Assembly (NCBI GenBank): GCA_903875445.1
Contig: CAIQWD010000069.1
Coordinates: 52,271 to 116,270 of the forward strand
Source: an uncultured delta proteobacterium
Lineage (GTDB): Bacteria; Desulfobacterota; Desulfobulbia; Desulfobulbales; Desulfocapsaceae
Direction: 5' to 3'
Length of the DNA stretch: 64,000 nucleotides
Of this stretch, positions 35,003-44,360 are shown piece after piece (position 1 is the stretch's first letter; every line of letters starts with the position of its first letter). The notes below the pieces were generated by a model. It searched no databases, had not been told where the DNA came from, and saw nothing but the letters and a program-made list of their open reading frames with translations. Position numbers and translations under genes: made by a program.

Positions 35003-35008
35003 ATTCAC

Positions 35009-35114
35009 TTAGGAGCCGTTAGGAAATAACTAGACCATTTATAACCATTTCCTTACGGCTCCTTATGCCGTTTCAGGCATGCCTTTGGCCATGTTGTTTT
35101 TTTACAACGGCTTA
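35009..35114 (+). repeat. ~105-bp palindromic repeat element, copy D
   Basis: Starts TTAGGAGCCGTTAGGAAATA and ends TTACAACGGCTTA. The arms GGAGCCGTTAGGAAAT and ATTTCCTTACGGCTCC pair with one mismatch. ATGCC...GGCAT and GTTGT...ACAAC form two smaller hairpins. The outer ends (AGCCGTT / AACGGCT) are terminal inverted repeats. It lies just past the pal-ompH terminator. Confidence 0.8.
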
Positions 35115-35182
35115 GAGCTTTTCATATTTGCAAGAATCCTTCCCCCGTTGTTCGGGATCAACATTGTGATAGTAGGAATGAC

Positions 35183-36064
35183 ATGGCGATTAAGAGCATG
35201 ACCGGCTTTGGCCGCGGCGAGATTACCAGTGGCGACAGGGTTTGGACCGCCGAAGTACGGTGTGTGAACAACAGGTATCTCGATCTGAAAATGAAACTTC
35301 CGCGGGGCCATACTCCCCTTGAAGAGCGAATTCGTCGTAAGGTGGGTGTTACCTGTCAGCGTGGTCGCATTGAGTTGTTTCTTTCGGTAAGTGGCGATTT
35401 TTCCGATTTGCAGGAGGTAAAAGTGCATCTGGCATTGGCTCGAGGATATCGAAATGCCCTAGAGACTCTGGCCGACGAATTTGCCCTGTCTCTGGAAATT
35501 ACCCCACAACTGCTGGCCGCATTTCCGGAGGTTCTCAATAGGGAACAAAAAAACGAGGATCTTGAGGAAATTTGGCCCATTGTTGAAAGGGCCGTAGACG
35601 AGGCCCTCTTGCGATGTGATACCATGAGATTGCAGGAGGGGGATGCTCTGGCCACTGATCTGAGAGACCGTTTGCATTTTTTTGCCGCAACTGTCGATAC
35701 CATCGAAAAAAGCATTCCGGAACTGTTGGAACAACGGAAGACTTCTCTCAACGAAAGGCTTGAAAAGCTTCTCGGCAATGTCCAGCTTGATCCGGCTCGA
35801 CTGGTTCAGGAAGTAGCCATTATTGCCGATAAAACGGATGTCACTGAAGAGATTGTAAGGTTGCGTTGTCACATCAAACAGTTTAACCTGTTTCTTTGCG
35901 AAGAAGGGGGTGTCGGTCGAAAACTCGATTTCCTTATCCAGGAGTTTCTCCGCGAGGTCAATACCCTGGCATCAAAAATAAATGATGCAGTGCTGGCACA
36001 TTTAACCGTCGACTTGAAGAGTGAACTGGAAAAGATGCGTGAACAGGTGCAAAATATTGAATAA
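35183..36064 (+). CDS. yicC: YicC family endoribonuclease
   Basis: 293 aa. Begins MAIKSMTGFGRGE, the family hallmark, then WTAEVRCVNNRYLDLKMKLP. The C-terminal DUF1732 part carries DKTDVTEEIVRLRCHIKQF and GRKLDFLIQEFLREVNTLASK. YicC proteins are metal-dependent endoribonucleases acting on sRNA/mRNA. Placement ahead of remA and gmk is the widely conserved yloC-remA-gmk order. Confidence 0.95.
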   Translation: MAIKSMTGFGRGEITSGDRVWTAEVRCVNNRYLDLKMKLPRGHTPLEERIRRKVGVTCQRGRIELFLSVSGDFSDLQEVKVHLALARGYRNALETLADEFALSLEITPQLLAAFPEVLNREQKNEDLEEIWPIVERAVDEALLRCDTMRLQEGDALATDLRDRLHFFAATVDTIEKSIPELLEQRKTSLNERLEKLLGNVQLDPARLVQEVAIIADKTDVTEEIVRLRCHIKQFNLFLCEEGGVGRKLDFLIQEFLREVNTLASKINDAVLAHLTVDLKSELEKMREQVQNIE

Positions 36065-36120
36065 CCGGGATGGGTATCAAGTTTCTGACTCGTTTCAGGC
36101 GATAGGCTAGGTGGTGAACT

Positions 36121-36420
36121 ATGCAGCTCCTGAATATTGGTTTCGGCAATACTGTCATGGTCGAAAGAATTATTGCCGTGATTAACACCGGGTCTTCCCC
36201 GGCTCGGAAACTGAAGGAAACCGCTAAAAAGGAAGGGAAGCTGGTTGATGTGACCGAAGGTCGGAGGACCAGATCAATTTTGGTCATGGACTCAAACCAT
36301 GTTATTCTGTCGTCGGTGCAACCTGATACTATCAGTCAACGTTTGCAGGCGATGAATCCCGGCTATAATCTCGCTGAATACTATGGACAGCCAAAGCTTC
36401 AGCCGGGTGAATCTTCGTGA
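36121..36420 (+). CDS. remA: RemA-like regulator (DUF370)
   Basis: 99 aa. The compact DUF370 fold is recognisable from LLNIGFGNTVMVERIIAVIN, GRRTRSILVMDSNHVILS and the final VQPDTISQRL. In Bacillus, RemA is a ring-forming DNA-binding activator of matrix genes. In proteobacteria the role is less clear. Its stop overlaps the GTG start of gmk. Confidence 0.92.
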   Translation: MQLLNIGFGNTVMVERIIAVINTGSSPARKLKETAKKEGKLVDVTEGRRTRSILVMDSNHVILSSVQPDTISQRLQAMNPGYNLAEYYGQPKLQPGESS

Positions 36421-37031
36421 CCGCCGGCAAGTTGTTTGTTGTCTCCGCACCCTCCGGTGCCGGCAAGACCACTCTTCTGAAAAGGGTGATGGCCAAGATT
36501 CCCGGTTTGTCTTTTTCGGTATCGCACACCACAAGGTCTCCTCGGCCAGGTGAAAAAAATGGCATCGACTACCACTTCATCACTCAAGCAGAGTTTTTGG
36601 AGATGATCGACCATGGGCTCTTTCTTGAACATGCCGTGGTCCATGGCAACCTCTACGGCACAAGCCAGGCGGCCATTGACCGGCAGCGCATGGCCGGGGT
36701 CGATGTCATCCTCGATATCGATGTGCAGGGGGCATCGATAGTGCGGCGCTCCCGCCAACTGGAAGCGACGCACATTTTTATTTCCCCCCCAAGCCTCCGC
36801 GAACTTGAAAAAAGGCTGCGGGGCAGGGGAACGGAAAGTGAAGAGATGATTGCTCTCCGCCTTGCCAATGCGCGGAGCGAATTGCAAGCCGTCAACGAAT
36901 ATGAATACCTTGTAATCAATGATCAGCTGGAAGAGACTATTGATCTTCTTTCATCAATCATTGTAGCGGAGCGGGCCAGGGCCCACAGGTTCCCGTCAGG
37001 ACAACCGATCGGCGATATAATAACCTCATGA
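36417..37031 (+). CDS. gmk: Guanylate kinase
   Basis: 204 aa from GTG at 36417, overlapping remA by 4 bases. The P-loop VVSAPSGAGKTTLL is at 6-19. The GMP-binding VSHTTRSPRPGEKNGIDYHFI and the lid region LRGRGTESEEMIALRL follow. It converts GMP to GDP with ATP. It overlaps rlmB by 4 bases, so the four-gene block yicC-remA-gmk-rlmB is tightly coupled. Confidence 0.96.
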   Translation: MTAGKLFVVSAPSGAGKTTLLKRVMAKIPGLSFSVSHTTRSPRPGEKNGIDYHFITQAEFLEMIDHGLFLEHAVVHGNLYGTSQAAIDRQRMAGVDVILDIDVQGASIVRRSRQLEATHIFISPPSLRELEKRLRGRGTESEEMIALRLANARSELQAVNEYEYLVINDQLEETIDLLSSIIVAERARAHRFPSGQPIGDIITS

Positions 37032-37849
37032 AAAAACAAGAGAAAGATAAAGGAGGGACTCCGGGCGAGAAGAGAATCCGGTTGAGCGAAGACCTCCTCT
37101 GGGGCATTCATCCGATTTTTGAGAGTCTTGAAAAAGTACCCGAACGTATCACCGAGATAATCCTGCAAAAAGATAAACGGGGCGGGAAAATCGAGGGAAT
37201 CGTCGAGATGGCCCGTCTGCACAATATCAAACTTACCTTCACCGAAGCCTTGCGGCTGACCGGGGAAGGAAGTTCACAGGTTCGTCATCAGGGAATAATT
37301 GCTCGGATAAGCGAGACACCCTTGGCTGAATTTGCCACATTTCTCGAAGAGATGGCAGTGAAAATCAAAGAAGGGGAACCGGTTCGCCTGATGATCTGCG
37401 ACTCTCTGCAGGACCCGCATAATCTTGGGGCGATCATCAGGTCGGCCCTTGCCTCGGGTGCTGCCGGGGTGATTGTCACCCGGGAGCGCTCCGCACCCCT
37501 CGGGGGAACTGCCGCAAAGGCCTCTGCCGGGGCGATGTCGCACATCGCTCTTTGTCAGGTGACCAATCTGGTTGCCGCTTTGAAGGATCTAAAAAAGGCC
37601 GGATTCTGGGTCTTTGGTGCGGTAAAGGAAAGCGATGCCCAATCTCTGTATGCGACCGATCTTACAGTTCCCAGTTGCCTGGTGGTCGGCAGTGAGGGCA
37701 AGGGCATCAGACCCCTGGTAAAAAGGGAGTGTGACGTACTGATTTCCATTCCCATGGCCGGAACCCTCGATTCTCTCAACAGTTCCGTCGCCGCAGCGGT
37801 AATCCTCTTTGAGGCCCGCCGCCAGCAACTTGCCTTGCAACTCCATTAA
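37028..37849 (+). CDS. rlmB: 23S rRNA 2'-O-methyltransferase RlmB (SpoU/TrmH family)
   Basis: 273 aa. The N-terminal substrate-binding domain starts at WGIHPIFESLEKVPERI. The SPOUT knot domain has CDSLQDPHNLGAIIRSALASG (motif 1), VVGSEGKGIRPLV (motif 2) and IPMAGTLDSLNSSVAAAVI (motif 3). Together these are the TrmH/RlmB signature. The target is G2251 in the P-loop of 23S rRNA. A basic ~30-residue N-terminal extension precedes the usual start. Last gene of the operon, convergent with the next gene. Confidence 0.93.
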   Translation: MKKQEKDKGGTPGEKRIRLSEDLLWGIHPIFESLEKVPERITEIILQKDKRGGKIEGIVEMARLHNIKLTFTEALRLTGEGSSQVRHQGIIARISETPLAEFATFLEEMAVKIKEGEPVRLMICDSLQDPHNLGAIIRSALASGAAGVIVTRERSAPLGGTAAKASAGAMSHIALCQVTNLVAALKDLKKAGFWVFGAVKESDAQSLYATDLTVPSCLVVGSEGKGIRPLVKRECDVLISIPMAGTLDSLNSSVAAAVILFEARRQQLALQLH

Positions 37850-37945
37850 TTGTCTTCTCCGCAGGACAAGGCTGGCGATGGCTCCCGGTATTCCGCCAGA
37901 GGCATGGGTTCACCGCACGCCAACTCGGTCTGCACCTCCTCTCTG

Positions 37946-38821
37946 TTACTCGGTAATTTTCAGGAACACCTCTTGATAGAGTTTTCTGTAGTCTTCGATA
38001 CTACCCGGATCCTGCCACCTTTCATACGCCGCCCGGTACTGCTCGGTCGGACGTTGTGCCAGGAGTACCTGGTTGATCGATGCAATCGCGGTTTTACCCC
38101 ATTCGTTCTTGGAACAGGCCACATAACTGAGAGATCCCTCCGGGTTGCCCTGATTTTCTTCGACGGCAAGGGTCATTATCTGGTCGCGGATACCCATGGT
38201 CTCTGCCAGATACATGGCCTCTTCCGGCAGACCTGGCAAGGCATCGATACGGCCCGCCTGAAGCATTTTAAAAAGATTCAAGGAGAGTTCAGGCCCTTCG
38301 TAGACGAAGGTGTTCTTTGGGTTGCTGTAGGTCTTTAAGGCGGTATCGATTTCCATGCCGTAAGATCGGTTGTTGGATCGGCCGATGATGAGGTTGCCAT
38401 CCTTGAGGATTTTCGCAAGACTGACTATTTTGTTGCCGCCAAATGCCTGGAAGCGATCTTTGTGGATGATCAATACCGGTGGCAAAGTAAAGACGCTGGG
38501 AATCGAATAATAAGTGAATTCCAGCCGTTCCGGAGTCTTGTACATCCCCACGCTGCAGACCTTTTCACCTTGTTTCCATTGCTGATAGTGACGGGTTATG
38601 TTGGCCTTCATATGGGTATGCTGATACTGCGGCAGATGTGCTTTTAGGATATCGGTGATAAGATCTTCATATCCTTGGCCTTTGAGTTCACCGTCATGAA
38701 TAAAAAACGGCGGCGCAACGGCCTCCATCCAGGCCAGAGCGTCCTGTGCCCGGGCTCCGTCTGGCACGAGAAAGGTAACGAGAAACAGCAAAATTACCGA
38801 CAAAAGATTACAAAAGAGCAT
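37946..38821 (-). CDS. Periplasmic solute-binding-like protein (TIGR02285 type)
   Basis: About 291 aa. Three consecutive ATGs (38827, 38824, 38821) follow GGGAGGT; the third gives the best spacing. A signal peptide ends near DGARAQD. The body resembles family 3 binding proteins (VAPPFFIHDGELKGQGYEDL, then the CSVGMYKTPERLEFTYYS segment). These proteins often sit beside sensor kinases and lack permease partners, as here: a kinase gene follows upstream on the same strand, 71 bases away. It may act as a sensor rather than a transporter component. Confidence 0.82.
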   Translation of the reverse strand: MLFCNLLSVILLFLVTFLVPDGARAQDALAWMEAVAPPFFIHDGELKGQGYEDLITDILKAHLPQYQHTHMKANITRHYQQWKQGEKVCSVGMYKTPERLEFTYYSIPSVFTLPPVLIIHKDRFQAFGGNKIVSLAKILKDGNLIIGRSNNRSYGMEIDTALKTYSNPKNTFVYEGPELSLNLFKMLQAGRIDALPGLPEEAMYLAETMGIRDQIMTLAVEENQGNPEGSLSYVACSKNEWGKTAIASINQVLLAQRPTEQYRAAYERWQDPGSIEDYRKLYQEVFLKITE

Positions 38822-38891
38822 CATCATACCTCCCGTTGAGATCAAAGAGCAGGGAAAACGACTCGCGCATCAGTGGATTTTGCGCAGTTTA

Positions 38892-40940
38892 TCAGCTGTG
38901 AAGAACTTTGTATATGGCTGCACCGATTTTTTCCAGGGTGTATGGTTTGCCGACAAAGGCCCCGGCCCCGAGGGCCAGGGTGGCTCTAACATCTTCATCT
39001 TCGGCATAGCCACTGGCGACAATGGCCTTTTGCTGCGGATGAAATTTTAGGATTTTTTCGTAGGTCACCCGCCCATTTTGACCGGGATTCATAATCATAT
39101 CAATAACCAGAATATCGGCGGGATGGGTTTTGAGATAGGTGACTGCCTCTTCGCCCGAAGACATTACTGCCACCTGGTAATTTAAAGAAGTCAGCAGTTC
39201 TTCGGCTATTTCGCGCTGACGTGGTTCATCGTCGATTACCAGAACCTGTTCACCATTGCCTTTGAAGGATTGCCAGTCGGAGGTTTTGGAAACCGCCGAG
39301 GCCTTTTCTTCGACGGCGGGGAGGTAGAGTTCGAAGCTGGTACCCTGCGGGTCGCTTATGACATTGACTACGCCTCCATGGTCTTTCATGGTATTCCAGA
39401 CCACGGCCAGGCCAAGGCCGGTACCGCTTCGGCCCATGACCTTTTTGGTGTAGAAGGGTTCGAAGATATGCTCGATTTCATGGGCAGCGATCCCCGATCC
39501 GGAATCGAAGATAGCGATTTTTGCATATCTGCCCTCAGGAAGTACCTGGTTCTTTTGTGGGTCCTGCATCGTTTGTCGATAGTTGTGGGTGGATACCGAC
39601 AATGTGCCCTTGCCCTGAATGGCCTCCATGCCGTTGGTGATAAGGTTCATCAGGCATTTCCTGATATGGATGGGCGAGCAGCATATATGGAGCAGATCTT
39701 CATCCAGGGATTTATTTAAAGATATCAATGGATAACGCAAGCGAAGCTGATGAAAATCGGGCGATGCCAGATAATCTTCAACGAGAGTGTTGAGGTTGAT
39801 TACCTCTTTTGCAGCAGCAATTCCCCTGGCAACCGTGAGGAGATCGGCGACCACCTCCGCCGCGTCCAGCCCGGCCCTGCGTATCGCTTCGAGGGGGCGC
39901 CGCATCCGATCTTTCTCTCCAAGATCGAGGAGCAGCAGCTCCGGATAGCTGATGATTCCCGAGAGAATATTATTCAGGTCATGGGCGACGCCACCAGCCA
40001 TGAGTCCTATGGCTTTCATCTTCTGGTCACGAAGGAGCTGCTCCTCCAATCGGTGCCGTTCCGTGATATCAATGACGATCATCCGCGCTCCGATAATATT
40101 GCCGTCCTTGCGAATGGGTGCCGACCGTAAGAGTATCGGAAATGTACGGTTTTCCGGGTCGGTGGCAATAAATTCCTGCAAACCTGCCGCATCATTTAAA
40201 AGAGAGGTTTGGAAATGGCGAATGGCCTTTTCGCGGTCTTCGTTGGTAATGAATTGGGAAAAGATTGCCGGGTTTGCAGGGGCAAAGGGGATTTTCAATC
40301 TCTCCTGCGCTGCCTTATTGTAATACTCGATCCGCCCATTGAGATCGGTTTCCAGAACCATCTCCGGCAGGAGATCAACCAGATCATGAAAACGTCGCTC
40401 ACTTTCCCGGAGGTTTTTCGTCCGTTCCAGCACCTGTTTTTCAAGAAATTTTCTGTTGAGAAAGAGATAGATGATAAACGTCGAGGTGAGCAATGCAAGG
40501 AGCAGAACGGCAAGAATATTCAGCAGCGGGAAAATGACCCTGACGTATTGGCGACCATGGAGGCGGCCGATGGTCTGAGTGTCGTGCTGGATATCCTCGG
40601 AAATGTCCTTCAGGCCTATGAGTCCAACTTTGTGAAGAGCAAGGGAAATTCCGGTAAGGGGGTTATCGGGAATGCGCAGAAATTCATCGTCACCGGGGAT
40701 AGAGATGACGAGGTATTGGTAATGGTCGGCCTTCGCCGCCAGTTGCAGATAGGCCACGGCACCGTTTCGGTCGAGAGCCCAGGTATCATCGGCAATAATA
40801 AGTGCATGGGTATGAAAGCGTTTGCGATCCAATTCAGCATCTCGCTCGATGTAGAGGAGAGAGATGAGTGAAAAAACAGTGAGAAAGATGATCGGGATGT
40901 AGAGATAACGGCTTCTGTTGCTGAATATGGGGTTCATCAT
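38892..40940 (-). CDS. Hybrid sensor histidine kinase (TM-PAS-HisKA-HATPase-REC)
   Basis: 682 aa. TM1 ~10-25, a short periplasmic domain, TM2 ~137-160, PAS ~180-305, H-box GLMAGGVAHDLNNIL near 317, HATPase motifs (DSGSGIA, GRSGTGLGLAVV) and a C-terminal receiver ~560-682 (VLVIDDEPRQ, ILVIDMIM, VASGYAE). Phosphate likely passes to the attached receiver. Located upstream of the TIGR02285-type binding protein, 71 bases apart, the two may form one sensing unit. Confidence 0.93.
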   Translation of the reverse strand: MMNPIFSNRSRYLYIPIIFLTVFSLISLLYIERDAELDRKRFHTHALIIADDTWALDRNGAVAYLQLAAKADHYQYLVISIPGDDEFLRIPDNPLTGISLALHKVGLIGLKDISEDIQHDTQTIGRLHGRQYVRVIFPLLNILAVLLLALLTSTFIIYLFLNRKFLEKQVLERTKNLRESERRFHDLVDLLPEMVLETDLNGRIEYYNKAAQERLKIPFAPANPAIFSQFITNEDREKAIRHFQTSLLNDAAGLQEFIATDPENRTFPILLRSAPIRKDGNIIGARMIVIDITERHRLEEQLLRDQKMKAIGLMAGGVAHDLNNILSGIISYPELLLLDLGEKDRMRRPLEAIRRAGLDAAEVVADLLTVARGIAAAKEVINLNTLVEDYLASPDFHQLRLRYPLISLNKSLDEDLLHICCSPIHIRKCLMNLITNGMEAIQGKGTLSVSTHNYRQTMQDPQKNQVLPEGRYAKIAIFDSGSGIAAHEIEHIFEPFYTKKVMGRSGTGLGLAVVWNTMKDHGGVVNVISDPQGTSFELYLPAVEEKASAVSKTSDWQSFKGNGEQVLVIDDEPRQREIAEELLTSLNYQVAVMSSGEEAVTYLKTHPADILVIDMIMNPGQNGRVTYEKILKFHPQQKAIVASGYAEDEDVRATLALGAGAFVGKPYTLEKIGAAIYKVLHS

Positions 40941-41020
40941 AACGGCTGGGGCACGTTATCGCTTTATGGTTATTGCAGACATGTTCCCATCGCAATAAAG
41001 AGGGCAAGGAGGCCGGTTAA

Positions 41021-41057
41021 GGAGATGGAGCGACCGGGCAAACGCTGCTCCATCTCC
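41021..41057 (-). terminator. Probable terminator after the S1-domain gene
   Basis: An 11-bp perfect stem (GGAGATGGAGC / GCTCCATCTCC) with a 15-nt loop lies 9 bases past the S1-domain gene stop. The T-tract is weak. Confidence 0.5.
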
Positions 41058-41065
41058 GGTCGTGG

Positions 41066-42268
41066 TTATTTTTTTTTCTCGGTCATCCTCGCCTGCAGCA
41101 GGGCTCCCAGGCTGCCAACCTCGCCTGCCGACTTTTTCTTTTTGCTTTCGGTGATGAAGGCCTTGTACTCTGTGCGTTCCTCTTCATCCTTGTTCTCCGC
41201 CGACACATAATCGACGGGAACCAGACTGATCCGCTTCTCGACCGGATCGATGCTTTCGATTTTCACCTCGATATTCTGACCAACCTCCATGACTTCACGG
41301 GGATGGTTGATCCGTCGGCCGCTGCCGAGTTTGGAGATATGGATCAGGCCGTCAATACCTGGGACCAGGGTCACAAAGGCCCCGAACTGGGCAAGTCGAG
41401 CCACCGTCCCTTGGTGCGAGGAGCCTTCCGGAAAGTTCTTTATTCCCTCGACCCAGGGATCGGCCATGGTTTCTTTGTAGCTGAGGGAGATTCGATCGTT
41501 TTCCCAGTCAAGTTTTTTGACGATGACCTGGACTTTCTGGCCGATGGTGAAATATTCATCGACCTTCTCGACCCGACTCCAGCCTATTTCGGAAATCGGG
41601 ATGAGGCCGTCAATCCCGCCGATGTCGACAAAGGCGCCGAAGTCCCTGATGGAACTGATAATACCCTCGACTGTTTGGCCTTCCTGGAGGGTTTCCTGCA
41701 GGTTTTCCCGGATCTCCTGTCGTTCCGCTTCCTGGATGGCGCGGGCTGACAACACGATATTTCGGCCGTTTTCCTCAAACCTGGTGATTTGGAATTTCAT
41801 ATGCGTTTCCAGGTAGGTCTTTGCTGCATCTTCAACCCGACGCATACCCATCTGGGAGTAGGGGCAGAAACCACGAACATTGCCGCCGAGGGTGATTTCA
41901 AAGCCGCCTTTGATCTCAGCCTTGACAAAGCCTTCCACCGGGATGGCGCTTTGAAACGCCTCTTCGAGGTGACTGTTGCCTGCACCGCCGCCGATAGAGG
42001 TAGTAAAAAGTTGTTCAGATGGCTTGGATCGCAGGAAATAGACATCAATCACATCGCCTACTTTGCGGGTCAAATTACCCTGGTCGTCTCTTAGTTCGGA
42101 GCTGTTGAGGACACCCTCGCTCTTGCTGCCGACATCAAGAAAAGTTGATTCGTTGTTAATCCCGACGATGGTGGCCTTAATTTTTTGCCCGGGAGTCAGG
42201 TGCCTGATTTTTTTTGTTTCTTCAGCTTTGAACAGATCTTCAAAGCTTTCACTGAGTGTGTCTGTCAT
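41066..42268 (-). CDS. S1-domain RNA-binding protein, ribosomal protein S1-like
   Basis: 400 aa with four S1 (OB-fold) domains. The last two are the most regular (VEGIISSIRDFGAFVDIGG and HQGTVARLAQFGAFVTLVPG). Full-length S1 has six, so this is a short S1 homologue (RpsA-like) that may act in translation initiation or RNA decay. The start at the ATG at 42268 is fixed by an upstream stop in the same frame. The tail is Lys-rich (TESKKKKSAGE). It is expressed alone between the radical SAM and kinase genes. Confidence 0.9.
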   Translation of the reverse strand: MTDTLSESFEDLFKAEETKKIRHLTPGQKIKATIVGINNESTFLDVGSKSEGVLNSSELRDDQGNLTRKVGDVIDVYFLRSKPSEQLFTTSIGGGAGNSHLEEAFQSAIPVEGFVKAEIKGGFEITLGGNVRGFCPYSQMGMRRVEDAAKTYLETHMKFQITRFEENGRNIVLSARAIQEAERQEIRENLQETLQEGQTVEGIISSIRDFGAFVDIGGIDGLIPISEIGWSRVEKVDEYFTIGQKVQVIVKKLDWENDRISLSYKETMADPWVEGIKNFPEGSSHQGTVARLAQFGAFVTLVPGIDGLIHISKLGSGRRINHPREVMEVGQNIEVKIESIDPVEKRISLVPVDYVSAENKDEEERTEYKAFITESKKKKSAGEVGSLGALLQARMTEKKK

Positions 42269-42553
42269 GTCATTCCATTACCAAAACTGCGGTTTACGGT
42301 TGTTGTCAGGCTCGGTGCCCGACTGGTGTCAGGTTGTGATGCGAATAATTTTCCGTGCTCTTCTTGCACCTCGAATCTTCTGGTTACCATTATTCGTTCG
42401 AGGAACATAATTCCAACCAAATCACCTTGCATCTTCTGACCGCCAATGTCAAGAACGGTAAAGGCTCTTTAGTCGAACTTTGCATTGGATGCCGTCATGA
42501 AGATGGCAGCCGTGGCTGCAAGGTAAAGAGTCAGTACTCCAGGCCGCTTTTTT

Positions 42554-44359
42554 TCACGGGCGACGGCAGTGAATTGCCAGCGATAAGACACGGGCCCCTT
42601 CCCGGAACATCAGGCGTTTGCTACACATTTCACCCAGAAATCCCTCAAGACTTGGGGTGGAAATGGTGGGAAAAGCGGCTAGAATCGCTGAGATTATCTG
42701 GGGTTTAAGGCAAAACAGGTAGATTTCTCGCGAGAAACCCTTCAGCCGGTGCAGGAGGGTCGAGCCGCGAATCTGTTCCTGGGAGATAATCAAAAAGGTG
42801 TGGCCGTCCCGGTAATGGAGCGGGTGCATTGCCTTGTTCTTTCTCTCTTGGTGAAAGTTCTGCCAGGCGCGGAGCTTTTCCCGCACCGGTTTCCAGAGTA
42901 TTCGTTGCCGTACCCTATCACCCCGATAACTGTTGCTGAGCATGGTCATTCCGTTCAGGATTTTCACGGGAAAGAGTTTTTGGTTTTTGTCATGGGGCAG
43001 GATCGCCCGGATGGCATAATCCTTTGGTTTGGCGTAAAGAGGAGAGCCATAACCGAGAAAAAATGGCGCAGCCGAAAGGGGGGCAAACGGGAGAACGAAA
43101 TCAAGATTGATCAAAGTCTCGGCAATTTCCTGGGCGGTGGTGCCGGGAAACTCGGTGATAAGATTGCCTTCAAGGCGTATCCCGCAGCTGCTGGACAGCT
43201 TTATGGCGGCGATATTGTCCATAACCGTGGTGCCCTTGGCCATCTTAATCAGTAAGGTCAAAGAGAGGGCTTCAATGCCGACTTGAACTGTTCTCAGCCC
43301 GCCCTGACGGTACAACTCCAACCGTTGCTGGTCAGAAATTCCTCGTATTTCGGCAAAAAAATCAAAATCCATGTTGCTGTTCGCAAGAGCTGAAAAGAAA
43401 CGATCAGCCTCCTCCGGCGGCAGAGCATTGTCGGTAAAGGCAAACTGCAAACAGGCATGGGTTTTTGCCAGGTGGGTGGTTTCCGCCACCATCCTGTCGC
43501 CGTTCTTAAACCGGTAGTCCGGCCATTGCAGATTGAGATTACAAAAGGAACAGCGGTTCCACCAACAGCCCCTGGAAAACTCAATCGGCAGCACCGGAAT
43601 AAAAACCTGATCGGCAAAGAGCTCGCGCATCTCCCGGAAATAGGAGGCATAGTTTGGGTAGGGTAAGTCGTTGAGGCTAAGCCTCGGTAGCTGAATGTTT
43701 GCTCTACTGGAAGTGTGGCGGGCGAGAATTCCTTTTGATAGCGACTTCTCCACTCCGGCAAGATGAAGACAGAGGTGCAGGAGGGCTTCCTCCCCCTCAC
43801 CGTCGATGAGGTAATCTATTTGCTGGAAGGTCTCAAAAAGAGAGATACCCACCTTGCCGGAGCACGAAGAGCCGCCGAAGATAATCGGCAGCTTCGGATG
43901 TTTTTCCTTTATCTTCGAGGCCAGATAAAGAGAGGGCAGGAGTTGGAAAAAACAGACGGAAAGGCCGAGCAAGGAATAGCTGTGCATCTCGGTCGCCGCC
44001 AGCCACTCGGCTGTGCTTTGCTCAAGGCAATCGACCAGTTTCTCGAAATCGGCAATAGCCGGATCTTTTTTCGGGAGGCTTTGGCGAAAGAGCTGCTTCG
44101 CCCGGGATTTCATTTCAGGAAAGAGGAGTGGTGCAAAGAGCGCTTCTCCGGCCCAGCCCGAACGGGCAATGCGGGCGTAGGTGTCGATACCGATGGCCTT
44201 GGCGAGGTGCAGGTAAGGATGAAAGCAGTCAACCCGGCAGGTCGATTTTTCCTCCACATAGCTTTTCAGCGTTGCCAATTGGAGGGAGGGCCGGTTGACA
44301 AGCGGCCAGGGCATGGAGACGAGGGCAACCCTGGGCGAGGTGGGGACATCACCTTCCAT
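42554..44359 (-). CDS. Radical SAM protein, RiPP-maturation-like, with B12-type N-terminus
   Basis: 601 aa. Residues ~10-200 resemble a cobalamin-binding domain (IIFGGSSCSGKVG, DYLIDGEGEEALLHL). The cluster motif is FSRGCWWNRCSFCNL (~residue 270), spaced CX4CX2C. Its R-G-C-W-W opening is that of RiPP-maturation radical SAM C-methyltransferases (TIGR03975 class), which use CX7CX2C. The remainder matches a half-barrel with GIEALS and an E-F-P-G loop. It starts one base after the lolA stop. No precursor peptide gene was recognised nearby. Confidence 0.8.
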   Translation of the reverse strand: MEGDVPTSPRVALVSMPWPLVNRPSLQLATLKSYVEEKSTCRVDCFHPYLHLAKAIGIDTYARIARSGWAGEALFAPLLFPEMKSRAKQLFRQSLPKKDPAIADFEKLVDCLEQSTAEWLAATEMHSYSLLGLSVCFFQLLPSLYLASKIKEKHPKLPIIFGGSSCSGKVGISLFETFQQIDYLIDGEGEEALLHLCLHLAGVEKSLSKGILARHTSSRANIQLPRLSLNDLPYPNYASYFREMRELFADQVFIPVLPIEFSRGCWWNRCSFCNLNLQWPDYRFKNGDRMVAETTHLAKTHACLQFAFTDNALPPEEADRFFSALANSNMDFDFFAEIRGISDQQRLELYRQGGLRTVQVGIEALSLTLLIKMAKGTTVMDNIAAIKLSSSCGIRLEGNLITEFPGTTAQEIAETLINLDFVLPFAPLSAAPFFLGYGSPLYAKPKDYAIRAILPHDKNQKLFPVKILNGMTMLSNSYRGDRVRQRILWKPVREKLRAWQNFHQERKNKAMHPLHYRDGHTFLIISQEQIRGSTLLHRLKGFSREIYLFCLKPQIISAILAAFPTISTPSLEGFLGEMCSKRLMFREGARVLSLAIHCRRP

Positions 44360-44360
44360 C

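Noticed and set aside
42266..42436. 55-codon minus-strand ORF between the radical SAM and S1 genes, considered as a RiPP precursor
   Set aside because: Weak ribosome-binding site, no leader/core-like layout, and it overlaps the S1 start by chance-like bases.
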